Of a stretch of 64,000 nucleotides of DNA, positions 17,957 to 28,427 are shown one piece after another; the stretch's first letter is position 1; every line of letters begins with the position of its first letter. Below the pieces are notes generated by a model. That model was given only the letters and a program-made list of their open reading frames with translations. It was not told the origin of the DNA and ran no database searches. This DNA comes from Paraburkholderia hospita (GTDB lineage: Bacteria > Pseudomonadota > Gammaproteobacteria > Burkholderiales > Burkholderiaceae). A program made the translations under genes and the position numbers. The stretch covers positions 1,364,001 through 1,428,000 of the forward strand of contig NZ_CP026106.1 in the NCBI RefSeq assembly GCF_002902965.1, written 5' to 3'.

Positions 17957-18616
17957 TCAGGCAGCGAGGTTGAGTCGAGCCGGGGTTGCACAAGCATGCG
18001 GATGTTCAGCGAGAGAAACGAACTGGTTCGTCGCGCCGTCGAGCGTGTCGATCGAACCAGTTTCGATGTCGTATACCCAGCCGTGCAGGGCCAGATGGCC
18101 TTGTTCGAGCGCGAGCCGCACGGAAGGGTGCGTTTTGATGTTCGCGAGCTGGGCGATCACGTTTTCGCGGACCATCGAATCGACCCGATCGCGTTCGCTC
18201 TTGTGCTCACGCGCCTCGTTGACGACTTTCGCGGAATCCGCGTAATGCAGCCAGTTGCGCACGGCCGGCATGTGGTCCATGCACTTGCAGGTGGCGATCG
18301 CCGTCATCGCGCCGCAATCGGAATGACCGCAAATCACCACATCGGTAACGCCGAGCGCGGCGACCGCGTATTCGACCGTGGCGGTCACGCCGCCTGGTTC
18401 CGGGCCGTACGACGGCACGATATTGCCGGCGTTGCGGATCACGAACAGATCGCCGGGTTCGCGCTGCGTGACCAGCTCCGGTACCAGCCGGCTGTCCGAG
18501 CACGAAATGAACAAGGTACGCGGGTGCTGGCTCGTGGCCAGCCGCTTGAAAAGCTCAGAGCGCTGCGGAAACGCGTCGCGCTGGAACTTCAGGAAGCCGT
18601 CGATGATGTCTTGCAT
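17957..18616 (-). CDS. cynT: beta-class carbonic anhydrase
   Basis: The 219-residue enzyme has the zinc ligands of beta-carbonic anhydrases: Cys39 with the Asp41-Arg43 dyad in SCSDSRLVP, then His98 and Cys101 in CGHSDCGAM. It resupplies bicarbonate used up by cyanase. It starts at ATG 18616 with GGAGCAAAAC upstream and is the first gene of the cyn operon, divergent from the cynR remnant across 123 bp. Confidence 0.93.
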   Translation of the reverse strand: MQDIIDGFLKFQRDAFPQRSELFKRLATSQHPRTLFISCSDSRLVPELVTQREPGDLFVIRNAGNIVPSYGPEPGGVTATVEYAVAALGVTDVVICGHSDCGAMTAIATCKCMDHMPAVRNWLHYADSAKVVNEAREHKSERDRVDSMVRENVIAQLANIKTHPSVRLALEQGHLALHGWVYDIETGSIDTLDGATNQFVSLAEHPHACATPARLNLAA

Positions 18617-18706
18617 GTTTTGCTCCGTCTGGGGGTTCGTTGAGAACCGATGGACGAAGAATGCGCCGATCGAACTATAGCGTCAAAGACCGGTTTATTA
18701 TTCAAG

Positions 18707-18725
18707 CTATAGGCAATACCAATAG
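18707..18725. promoter_or_regulatory. candidate LysR-type (CynR) binding site
   Basis: A perfect CTAT-N11-ATAG dyad, the T-N11-A form bound by LysR-type regulators. It lies 14 bp before the cynR start in the cynT/cynR intergenic region, as expected for a site controlling both. Confidence 0.5.
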
Positions 18726-18739
18726 TTTGGAGGGAAGCC

Positions 18740-18853
18740 ATGCTGTTGCGGCATATCCGGTACTTTCTGGCGGTTAAGGAACACCGCAATTTCACGCGCG
18801 CGGCCGAGGCGCTGCACGTATCGCAGCCAACGCTGTCGCAACAGGTCAGACAG
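18740..18853 (+). pseudogene. cynR: cynR, N-terminal remnant of LysR-type regulator
   Basis: Starting from an ATG with a GGAGGGA site, the first 38 codons match the CynR helix-turn-helix ([20 protein letters not shown] and [15 protein letters not shown]). After about 18853 the frame runs into unrelated sequence ([11 protein letters not shown]...) and stops at 19018. The ligand-binding domain is absent, so the gene was cut by deletion or rearrangement. The cynTS genes beside it are intact. Confidence 0.8.
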
Positions 18854-19048
18854 ATCGTGTCCCTTGAGGGGGCGGCTACAGCCGGTCGCGACCCCGCAGC
18901 CGGCTCACCCGACCTGAAGTTTCGGCTTACCATGGTTGGCACTGGTGCGGGCGCTGGTAGCTTCGACGGGACGCGCGCGGACGCCCGTCGACTCCCCAGC
19001 GCGGATCGCGCGGCGTGACGACCGAGCGCAAAACAAGGAGGGTCCACG

Positions 19049-19663
19049 ATGCACGCACGAAGTGTGAGCCAGGGGCGGCGCGATTTTCTTCGCAGGTCGG
19101 GTGCGGTGCCGTCCACGTTGCTGCTGTCGGCGCTCGGAAAAACCGACGAGGGCCGGACCGACGCAGTCTCACCGACGCCTGCCTGCGACGACGGTCACGG
19201 ACCGACGCCGCGGCAGACGGCAGGCCCGTTCTTCCTGCCGCACTCGCCGCAACGCGCATCGCTGCTCGAACCGGGGATCAATGGAACGAAGATTGTCCTG
19301 ACCGGGCAGGTGCTGTCGACACGATGCAGGGCGGTGTCCGGGGCTTTGCTCGATTTCTGGCACGCTAATGACGCCGGAGAATACGATGTCGAGGGGTTCC
19401 GGCTGCGCGGTCACCAATTCTCCGACAGCGAGGGACGCTATCGCCTCGAGACCATCGTGCCGGGTCTGTATCCGGGGCGCACACGACACTTCCATGTGAC
19501 GTTGCAAGCGCCGAACGGGCCCACCCTTACGACCCAACTTTACTTTCCGGGCGAGCAGCGAAACGCTCGCGATTTCCTGTTTGATCGCCGGCTGTTGATG
19601 ACGATGAGCGACGACGGCGGGCGCCAGGCAGCCCGGTTCGATTTCGTGCTCGCGTTTGCGTAG
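19049..19663 (+). CDS. Tat-exported intradiol ring-cleavage dioxygenase family protein
   Basis: The 204-residue protein begins with a twin-arginine signal (GRRDFLRRSG, residues 9-18) and continues as an intradiol dioxygenase domain. The four iron ligands are visible as Tyr112 (GEYDVEGFRLRG), Tyr141 and His147/His149 (GLYPGRTRHFHV). It would open catechol- or protocatechuate-like rings outside the cytoplasm. ATG 19049 has a strong AAGGAGGG site. No other aromatic degradation gene is adjacent, and it starts just after the cynR breakpoint, so it may have been brought in by the same event. Confidence 0.82.
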   Translation: MHARSVSQGRRDFLRRSGAVPSTLLLSALGKTDEGRTDAVSPTPACDDGHGPTPRQTAGPFFLPHSPQRASLLEPGINGTKIVLTGQVLSTRCRAVSGALLDFWHANDAGEYDVEGFRLRGHQFSDSEGRYRLETIVPGLYPGRTRHFHVTLQAPNGPTLTTQLYFPGEQRNARDFLFDRRLLMTMSDDGGRQAARFDFVLAFA

Positions 19664-19705
19664 CGCAGGTCACGGATTTCGATGGCGCCCGGGATTTCAT
19701 TCCGG

Positions 19706-21337
<1,632 letters not shown>

Positions 21338-21917
21338 GCACGACTGGCGTAGACCGTATTAAAACTCTCACCGTTATGTGTCAATCCGCGACCACGAGAC
21401 TGACCGAGGACGGAGGAGTCTTGCAAGACAAGGGTTTCGACCGCGCGGAGGAGCAGTTATCACGGTTAGCGATTGCGACCTTGCCCCAGTTTGGAAGCAG
21501 CGCACGCCTCTCTTGCGATAGGGGCCTTATCGCAAACAGCGCCTTTTGCCATGCGGTTCTGGTCAGGGTCGCGACTGCGACTGACAGGTCCGTAAGTGCC
21601 GAGGTGTTTCGTTGGGTACCAGGTGACCGCGACGCAGCGGCGCTTTCGCGGTCAAGTCTGTTCTATTCGCGAAATCACAGCTATCGAATTGCGGCCCAGT
21701 GACGGCGATCGGGACTGCATAGGGGCAGGTGATCGCAGTTGCTCCATAGGTCGTATCGACGTGCTCGAAGGCCTGGCGGGCGCTCTATGCAGCGCACAGG
21801 CGGCGTGGCCACATTGCCGAGACTACCAATGCACGGATCGCTGACGCAGCCGTCGAAGCTGTTATTCCGGTCCATTGCGATCTGGCGCGCGCAATGTGAT
21901 CTGTTGCGTCGCCCTGA
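21338..21917. other. non-coding or decayed stretch after hmp
   Basis: Short frames on all strands are broken and none resembles a family I know. The segment opens a 4-kb tract of gene remnants reaching to the TetR gene. Confidence 0.5.
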
Positions 21918-22121
21918 TCAGAAGCCCTGCATTGTGTTCGTCGCATGCGCGATCAAAACCACGGCGCCAAAAATGCACCCTCCAACACATGCGGCAAGAA
22001 AGACGGCCACGAAGGGGAGTGCCACGATGTTGATGTTCGCGAAGTCGGCTTCATGCGATGCGCGCTTGCGCACGCCAAAAAATGCCGACAGGACGATACG
22101 GATGAGACGAAGGATTTCCAT
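21918..22121 (-). CDS. DUF2970 small membrane protein
   Basis: The 67-residue protein shows the DUF2970 pattern: LSAFFGVRKRASHEADFANI followed by one membrane segment (about residues 33-58). The role is unknown; such proteins are common in beta-proteobacteria. ATG 22121 has a GGAG about nine bases upstream. It is the only intact gene I can support in the decayed tract. Confidence 0.72.
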   Translation of the reverse strand: MEILRLIRIVLSAFFGVRKRASHEADFANINIVALPFVAVFLAACVGGCIFGAVVLIAHATNTMQGF

Positions 22122-22322
22122 GATGCTGCTCCGGTTGATTTACCAGGGCAATCATCGGCGCATCCACGAATCAGAAACAGCAGCAGATTCGCGCTAAACC
22201 ATGTAAGCAGGGGCGTCAATTCGTCGCACTGAGACGATTTCGAATCTACAAGTTGCTCTTTGACGTTGATCGGCCCACCAACATGGGCACGATTTGGACA
22301 CGCCAGCACAAGTGCCGGATTT

Positions 22323-22685
22323 GTGAATCGCCTGGAACTGGGATTGAAAATCGAAGGCGTAATTTTTGACAATGATGGCACGTTGGTTGACAGCGGGTCG
22401 CTTTCCGCCGAGGTTATCGTCGGCATCGTGACCGATCACGGCGCACTCGTTTCCTTTGAGGAGGCGCTCGACCGTTATCGCGGTACGAAGCTCGCGGACT
22501 TCGCTGGGGCCCTGCTCCGAGATTTCCCGGTGATGGATCGGGACGCATTCATCCGTGCGTTTCGCGAGCGCACGTGGGTCGTCTTCACTACCGTCCTCAC
22601 GCCTATGCCAGGTGCGCTCGAACTGGTCTCGCAACTGCCGCTCGAGAAATCAGTCGCATCGAACGGCCCAATGGAACGCATCGAG
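22323..22685 (+). pseudogene. HAD-family phosphatase, N-terminal part only
   Basis: From about GTG 22323 the frame reads as a HAD phosphatase: motif I VIFDNDGTLVDS, a helical cap and motif II VASNGPMERIE. It then leaves the family at about 22685, where motif III and the acidic motif IV should follow. The next bases belong in another frame to a class II aldolase tail. The enzyme cannot be functional. Confidence 0.65.
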
Positions 22686-22693
22686 GAGAGGCG

Positions 22694-22943
22694 CTGGGCG
22701 ACAAGCGGTGTTTTTTGCTCGCGCATCACGGCCAGTTGACGACGGGCGCGTATGCCGAAGAAGCGACGCATCTCGCCGTCTACCTGGAGCGTGCCGTACG
22801 CATGCAGGTACGGAGTTCGCGCGTTCGGCCCCATCACGCCCGTCTCGGACGATCTCGCGACCGAGGCGCATGACTATCTGCTCAAGCCGTCGATCGTGAA
22901 GGGCACGTTCGATTACTGGTGCCGCCAGGCCGACCGCCTGTGA
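22694..22943 (+). pseudogene. class II aldolase/adducin family, C-terminal remnant with frameshift
   Basis: In one frame the DNA encodes LGDKRCFLLAHHGQLTTGAY and then EEATHLAVYLERAVRMQ, the conserved end of class II aldolases. After about 22810 the match continues in another frame as GPITPVSDDLATEAHDYLL and GTFDYWCRQADRL up to a stop at 22943. Everything before the LLAHHG segment is missing and replaced by the HAD remnant, so the two were joined by deletion and then frameshifted. Confidence 0.62.
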
Positions 22944-23197
22944 GTATGTGCGGGGGCGATCGGGAATGAACGCAGCGTGGGTAATGGCGCGAGTTGAAGC
23001 GCAGTGACGCCAATGTTCAGGCGCGAATGAGCCTGGCGTTCGACAACGCCCTAATGCTACCCCTTTTCAGACGGCTCGGTTAGCTAGTAGAACGCCGTTC
23101 AGAGTACGCGAACCGCCCCGACGTGGCCAAGGATGTCAATAGATCGTCCAGATTAGACACCCGGCTTGCGCCCTCCAAGGATACGATTCACTCAAAT

Positions 23198-23513
23198 GTT
23201 CTCCCGGCCACGCGTGCCGCCCTGCAGCGCGCTGGTTGCATGTGGCGGACCTCGATGTCGTCGAGTCGAACTAAGCATTTGCCGCGCAGGTCTGCGCTGT
23301 GACGCAACTGCTCGAGCTGGAATCCGGCCAACGTGAATCCGAATGGCTCCGGCATTTCGCTCGGTCATCCGATCGGCGCAACGGGTGCGGTGATCACCGT
23401 CAAGGCGCTATACGAGCTCCAGCCTGTCAACGACCGGTATGGGCTTGTGACGATGTTGCATCGGCGGCGTGCAGGGCATCGCGGCGGTATTCGAGAACCT
23501 GGGCCGCGTCTAA
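23198..23513 (+). pseudogene. acetyl-CoA acetyltransferase (thiolase), decayed C-terminal part
   Basis: With corrections the DNA reads VLPATRAALQRAGW, ADLDVVESN(E)AFAAQ, VCAVTQLLELDPANVNPNG, SGISLGHPIGATGAVITVKA and CIGGVQGIAAVFENLGRV, the C-terminal third of a thiolase, ending at TAA 23511. Four lesions are visible: a missing base near 23237, a GAA-to-TAA stop at 23272-23274, an extra A near 23321 and an extra T near 23456. The upstream two thirds cannot be found. Confidence 0.78.
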
Positions 23514-24039
23514 GGCAGTTAAGAGCAAGCGTCTCATTCGAAAATGATAGGCATCGACGGTACGCGATGGCTCGTGGTCGGTCTCTTCTCCCAATACCGA
23601 CAACCGACGCTAGACGTCTCGAAATTGGAAGGAGGGATCGATGCATTTACATGGGTGGTGCCGAAGATCGGCGACTGTGCTCTGACAGAAGGCATAGCGA
23701 ACGATGTGCGGACTAACGCAGTTCGCCTTGAATAGCTCGTCTCCTCTCGACTCGAGAGGCAGACACAAGAATGCATACCATCAACTTAATTGAAACACGT
23801 TAACCATGACACACGAAACAGAGGAAAAACACGCTGCCCGGCAGAGTAACGGCGAGTGCAATCGCACGCAAAATCAGCCCATTGACGAATTTGGCAAGAT
23901 GAGTCTCGATCCCGAGCGAAAGTGGGCGTGGACGACGTCAACCAGTCGATATGACTGGATGGATTCTCATGTGCCGTTCGCGTATCTTGATTAGATTTCG
24001 ACGACCGAAATGCGCTGCGGAGCGGCCATTGAGGTCCCA

Positions 24040-24278
24040 GATTCCAAACGGCCGTTGAGGGTCCACTTAAGGTCGCTACACAATCGCCGACCTGTTCTGA
24101 TGGGAAATCAGTCTCGGTCTCACCGAGGTACTTCAGCAACCGGCGGTTCTCTGTGGAAAATTTCGTGCGCTCGCCATCTATAACACTTTTATTCTTGCCC
24201 GCAACCGTAGCCCGCCACTCGAAGCCACTGTCTCCGTCGAAGAGTACGTAGGTCGGAATCCCGAGACTTGCTATCGAT
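24040..24278 (-). pseudogene. possible TOPRIM/OLD-type nuclease remnant
   Basis: Read on the minus strand, one frame gives SLGIPTYVLFDGDSGFE followed by NRRLLKYLGETETDFP, which looks like the TOPRIM segment of OLD-family nucleases. Just upstream in another frame is NEGRVENLILEAIDSK. Stops and frame changes surround both, so any gene is broken. The family call is tentative. Confidence 0.28.
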
Positions 24279-25194
24279 AGCTTCTAATATTAGGTTTTCT
24301 ACTCGGCCCTCGTTTGTGTTATTCGGCAGCACGCCATGACGAAAGCAGTCGGCGTCGCAGCGGAAAACTTGTCACCAAAATATTTGTATGTTCAATGTGA
24401 CCGGTAAACGTTGCCGAATCCATAGCGAATTGCGTCGATTGCGATAGAAGAGTGGTGAATCCACTACCGGTTTGGATCGTAGTAAGAACACAAACTGAAC
24501 AAGCGGAGGTGCTGGGCCCTAATGCAGTACTGGCGGACGCCCACCGCCGCCGAAGCGCGATTGTCGATAAGGCAATGCGTAGCCGCCGGACGGACGCAAT
24601 ACCTAGATGTCCGCTCAGGCCGAGTCAATCGGCTTCGTTCACCGGCAGGATTGCCGCTAGCCGCCCACGCTGCGAGCACAGGCCAACAGACTACGGGTCG
24701 TCGTCGGTAGGCACCGAGAGTCGCCCCGCGGACTGAAGGCGGCAAAAAGTCCGAATGTTTTACATGCCACGAAAGCTCCAAGTCTCAGGCTCGCAATATT
24801 TCTTGATTCCTGAGATCGAAATTGAAGGTGCTTACAGCCTTGAGTGCTTCTTTTCGTCGCAGTGTTTAGGCTGCGCGAAAATCGGAAGTGATGGGACAAA
24901 AAGGTACCCTGATTCGTCGATCTGGCGTGTGCAAAGCGCGATGGCGATATGGCTAAGTTTCATCTAACGTAGAGCTAAGGTCATCCGCGTACGCTCGTGC
25001 ATCGCCAGTTATTCATGATGTTCGAGGGCAGCGAGGAGATTGCTGAGCAGAGAAACGCGACGCTCATCGTGCCTTAGGTCGCGGCTCCACGGGGCGGCCG
25101 AAGTTCTATGAGATTACCGCATGAATATCCTGTTCGACCCTGCGCGGCAGCGACTGATACGTGAAGTATTAAAAACAGCTTTCATTTTTCAAAG

Positions 25195-25258
25195 TCTATT
25201 GCACGGCCATTCAGTGGCGTCTCTGAGTCTATTGCTCAATTTTTGCGGTCTATTGTGC
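25195..25258. repeat. three TCTATTG-type direct repeats
   Basis: TCTATTGCAC (25195), TCTATTGCTC (25228) and TCTATTGTGC (25249) lie in the same direction, 33 and 21 bp apart, shortly before the TetR promoter region. They could be regulator sites or chance. Confidence 0.35.
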
Positions 25259-25296
25259 AGGGACACTGATCGGACGGACTCCGCGAGGATTTTTCC

Positions 25297-25323
25297 TTGA
25301 ATTATTGAACGCGCAGTCATAAA
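25297..25323. promoter_or_regulatory. operator-like site upstream of tetR gene
   Basis: The core TTGAACGCGCAGTCAT lies just upstream of the TetR start and closely repeats in front of the MFS gene (25976-26003). The shared pattern is GAAT-TTGAACG-CAGTCAT-AA, so the TetR protein probably binds both. Confidence 0.55.
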
Positions 25324-25332
25324 CTGCGGTGC

Positions 25333-25965
25333 ATGACCGATAACACTGCACCCCCGCGCACGAGCGCCGGCAAACCGGAGGCGGCGTGCCCGCGCGGCCG
25401 TCCGCGCGAATTCGATACGGCCGCCGTGCTCGCTGAAGCCGGCAAGGTGTTCTGGCGCAACGGCTTTCACGCGACCTCCGTCGACGATCTCTGCAACGCG
25501 ACGGGCGTGCTGCGCGGCAGTCTGTACGGCGTGTTCGGCGACAAGCACGGCATCATGATGGCCGCGCTCGACTATTACTCGGAAGGGGCGATTGCCGGCC
25601 TCGTCGAGCGCCTGAACGCAAATGTCCCGCCCGATGTCGCGCTGCGCAATGCGCTGCTGCACCACACGCGCACCACGTCGACGCTGACGGGCTGCTTCAT
25701 CACCAATAGCACGCTCGAACTGCAACCCGACGACGAAGCGCTGCACGCGAAGATCCGCGGGATCCAGCGGCGCATCGTCACGCTGCTCGCTGCGGCCGTG
25801 ATCCGCGGCCAGGCTGAGGGCGTGTTCAACAGCGACCTCGATGAAAAGGCGGTCGCCGATTTCCTGCTGTGCATGACACAAGGCCTGCGTGTGCTCAACA
25901 AATGCAAGCGCAAGGAAGACGAGCTGAAAGCAGTCGTCGATGTGGCGATGCGCGCGCTCACCTGA
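25333..25965 (+). CDS. TetR-family transcriptional repressor
   Basis: The 210-residue protein has an N-terminal TetR DNA-binding domain (about residues 24-75; VFWRNGFHATSVDDLCNATG, then GSLYGVFGDKHGI) and a C-terminal ligand domain with LTGCFITNSTLEL. It sits 47 bp before an MFS exporter gene on the same strand and shares near-identical upstream sites with it. It likely represses itself and the exporter until a toxic ligand binds. The ATG at 25333 is 13 bases after the operator-like core. Confidence 0.9.
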   Translation: MTDNTAPPRTSAGKPEAACPRGRPREFDTAAVLAEAGKVFWRNGFHATSVDDLCNATGVLRGSLYGVFGDKHGIMMAALDYYSEGAIAGLVERLNANVPPDVALRNALLHHTRTTSTLTGCFITNSTLELQPDDEALHAKIRGIQRRIVTLLAAAVIRGQAEGVFNSDLDEKAVADFLLCMTQGLRVLNKCKRKEDELKAVVDVAMRALT

Positions 25966-25975
25966 AATTTTTTTC

Positions 25976-26003
25976 TCGAATTTTTGAACGATCAGTCATG
26001 AAT
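25976..26003. promoter_or_regulatory. operator-like site upstream of MFS gene
   Basis: Second copy of the site in front of the TetR gene, core TTGAACGATCAGTCAT. It overlaps an ATG at 25998, which argues for the MFS start at 26013. Confidence 0.55.
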
Positions 26004-26012
26004 GATAGATGC

Positions 26013-27512
26013 ATGAAAGCGTCGGGCGTGAGTTTGCCGTCCGCATCCCGCCCAGGCGTCGACAAGCCGGAGCCGCGCGCCGAAGCGCAAGGGCAGCAGC
26101 GCTTCGAGCGGCAAGGTCTCGCGCTGACCGTGCTGTTCGTCGGCGCCTTTCTCGCGCCGCTCGACTATTTCATCGTCAATCTGGCGCTGCCCGCGATCCA
26201 CACGGGCTTGAACGCCAGCGACGCGCAATTGCAGCTGATCGTCTCCGCCTACGCGTCAGCGTATGCGGTGTTGCTGATCACGGGCGGGCGGCTCGGCGAC
26301 CTGTTCGGCCGGCGGCGCATGTTCATGACGGGGATGGCGGGCTTCGTCGTCGCGTCGGCGCTGTGCGGCTTCGCGCCGAATGGCCACGTGCTCGTGATCG
26401 CGCGCATCGTGCAGGGCATGGCGGCCTCGGTGATGGCGCCGCAGGTGCTCGCGACCGTGCGCGCCGTCGTGCCGCTGCATCAGCAGACTCGCGTGATGGG
26501 CTTTTACGGCTTCGTGTTCGGACTCGCGTCGATCGTCGGGCAACTGGGCGGCGGCGCGCTGATTACGTACCAGCCGTTCGGGCTCGACTGGCGCGCCATC
26601 TTTCTGATCAACATTCCCGTTGGCGTGCTGGCGTTTATCGGCGCGTGGAAGTACGTGCCGGAGAATCAGTCGGCGACGCGCGAGGGCGTCGATCTGAAAG
26701 GCGTCGCGCTGCTGTCGCTGGTGCTGATCCTGCTGATCTATCCGATGACGCACGGCCGCGAAGCCGGCTGGCCGTGGTGGACCTTCGCGATGTTCGCGCT
26801 CGCCGCGCCTGCGCTTGCCGCGTTCATCGCCGTAGAGCGTCGCGTCGAGCGTAGCGGCGGCAGCCCACTCGTCGATCTGCAATTGTTCCGCAATCCGGCT
26901 TTTTCGACGGGGCTCGTGCTCGCCTTTCTGTTCTATTGCAATAGCGCATTCTTTCTCACGTACGGTATCTATCTGCAGACGGGCTTGCACTGGACGCCGC
27001 TGCAATCCGGCATCGCGATCATGCCGTTCGCGCTCGGCTTCGTTGCCGGGCCGCTGACGTCGCCCGCCGTCGTGCGGCGCATCGGCGGTCATGTGCTGAC
27101 GCTCGGCTTCTCGATGATGGCGGTCGGTTTCTCGGTGACAGGCTGGGCCGCGACGCACGCTGCGCTCGGCACACTGTTCTACGCGGGGCTCGTTCTTGCC
27201 GGGGTCGGGCAAGGGCTCGTGTTGCCGTCCATCATGCGCATCGTGCTCGGCGAAGTGGAACCGGCGAAGGCAGGGCTTGCGTCTGGCGTGGTGACGTCGA
27301 CGCTACAGATCGGCTCGGCGTTCGGCACGGCTGCCATTAGCGGCGCGTTCTTTGGCGCGTTGTCGGCGAACGCGTCGGCGGCGGGCTATGCGTATGCGTT
27401 CCAGCGTAGTCTCGCGATCAATGCGGTATTGATGGTCATCTGCATTGCGCTCAGCGTGACGCTGGTCCGGCATCAGCAGCGCGCATCTCTGCGCGCGATC
27501 AAAGCGGCTTAG
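26013..27512 (+). CDS. MFS efflux transporter, DHA2-like
   Basis: The 499-residue protein has a short soluble N-terminus then many membrane segments. Family marks are FLAPLDYFIVNLALPAIHTG in helix 1, GGRLGDLFGRRRMFM (motif A) and IARIVQGMAASVMAPQVLA. It is most like DHA2 drug:proton antiporters of the inner membrane and likely exports a toxic compound sensed by the TetR protein. ATG 26013 is preferred over 25998 by analogy with the spacing of the operator to the tetR start; no strong ribosome site is visible for either. Confidence 0.86.
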   Translation: MKASGVSLPSASRPGVDKPEPRAEAQGQQRFERQGLALTVLFVGAFLAPLDYFIVNLALPAIHTGLNASDAQLQLIVSAYASAYAVLLITGGRLGDLFGRRRMFMTGMAGFVVASALCGFAPNGHVLVIARIVQGMAASVMAPQVLATVRAVVPLHQQTRVMGFYGFVFGLASIVGQLGGGALITYQPFGLDWRAIFLINIPVGVLAFIGAWKYVPENQSATREGVDLKGVALLSLVLILLIYPMTHGREAGWPWWTFAMFALAAPALAAFIAVERRVERSGGSPLVDLQLFRNPAFSTGLVLAFLFYCNSAFFLTYGIYLQTGLHWTPLQSGIAIMPFALGFVAGPLTSPAVVRRIGGHVLTLGFSMMAVGFSVTGWAATHAALGTLFYAGLVLAGVGQGLVLPSIMRIVLGEVEPAKAGLASGVVTSTLQIGSAFGTAAISGAFFGALSANASAAGYAYAFQRSLAINAVLMVICIALSVTLVRHQQRASLRAIKAA

Positions 27513-28045
27513 GGAAAATCCCGAGCGGCTGCATTTTTGTATTTTGACAGAACAAAAATACACGTGAATATCTTCGGATAACGTTTTCACTGTTTAGAGT
27601 CATACAATTGCAGTCACGGTGTATTGCGCATTGCAACTAATCTTTCCCGTTCAGCAGTGATGCGCTTATTCACAGATGACACCGGTTAATCGTGCAGCAT
27701 AGCTTTTAAACCCGTGATAACGCGCAGATGTCAGCATCATGACAGCGGGTGATCGGGCGTATTTACGTATACCCTGAATACGCCGCCTAAACTTCGGTTT
27801 GAACCGTGCTGCGCGACAGCATGCCGCCTTTCCCGGCAGGCGATTGCCGAACTAAACAATAACGAACGAGCGTTCGCGATATCGGCCGTTCTATTTCGTT
27901 TTTGCTGCAAACGCTTCCAATAAAAATTACTTGCTGTCGAAATATTCAATTGTTAATCTTCCCCCACTCTTAATAATTCGTTGGATCGCGGTGCGTTTAT
28001 GGCAGTGAATTTTCAGCCAGCCTAATGCTTATAACGGGGACAACC
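27513..28045. other. AT-richer intergenic region
   Basis: 533 bp without a gene. It has A/T-rich stretches around 27530-27560 and 27900-27990 that may hold the promoter of the DUF2158 gene. ATTTTTG and CAAAAAT near 27532-27558 could form a weak hairpin after the MFS gene. Confidence 0.5.
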
Positions 28046-28318
28046 ATGCTGACTGCTACTTTCGACGCATTTGACACGACGCAAACGGTGCAAGTCATTG
28101 TCGGGGACGTGGTGACGCTCAAAACGGGCGGACCGCGGATGACGGTGACTTATGTCGGTGCGATTGCCCGGAAAACGGGTGAATGGCTCGTTTGCCAATG
28201 GTTCGATGACCATGGCGAATTGCGGCAGGAAACTTTCGCGCAGGATGAGGTGTGGCGCCAGCCGCGGTCGATTCCGGCCGGGTTGGTGCATAAGTTTGTT
28301 CGTGGTGCGTCGGTTTGA
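28046..28318 (+). CDS. DUF2158 (YodC-like) small protein
   Basis: The 90-residue protein contains the DUF2158 pattern GDVVTLKTGGPRMTV and WLVCQWFDDHGELRQETFAQ. Family members are small beta-rich cytosolic proteins of unknown role. ATG 28046 has GGGGAC five bases upstream and a better fit than ATG 28025. A repeat-rich block begins right after its stop. Confidence 0.75.
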   Translation: MLTATFDAFDTTQTVQVIVGDVVTLKTGGPRMTVTYVGAIARKTGEWLVCQWFDDHGELRQETFAQDEVWRQPRSIPAGLVHKFVRGASV

Positions 28319-28427
28319 ATTTGGCGCCTTTGCGGCGCGGGCGGTGCCGTTGTGCGGGCGGTAGCTGCTTTGTCTGCGACGGCTGGTTGGTTTTCTTGGG
28401 TTTGTGCTGGCATCCGCGTTTTGTCTT

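Larger units (their letters stand above)
23514..25332. other. 1.8-kb tract without intact genes
   Basis: Contains only short frames (for example 62-63 codons at 23544 and 23806) without convincing ribosome sites or family matches, a possible TOPRIM-type remnant on the minus strand near 24.1-24.3 kb, and a set of TCTATTG repeats just before the TetR gene. Base composition appears less GC-rich than the flanks. Confidence 0.5.

Noticed and set aside
21376..21702. 108-codon frame after hmp
   Set aside because: No ribosome site, no recognisable domain, and it lies in a tract of decayed sequence.
23544..23994. Two short frames of 62-63 codons
   Set aside because: No clear ribosome site or family match; located between remnants.
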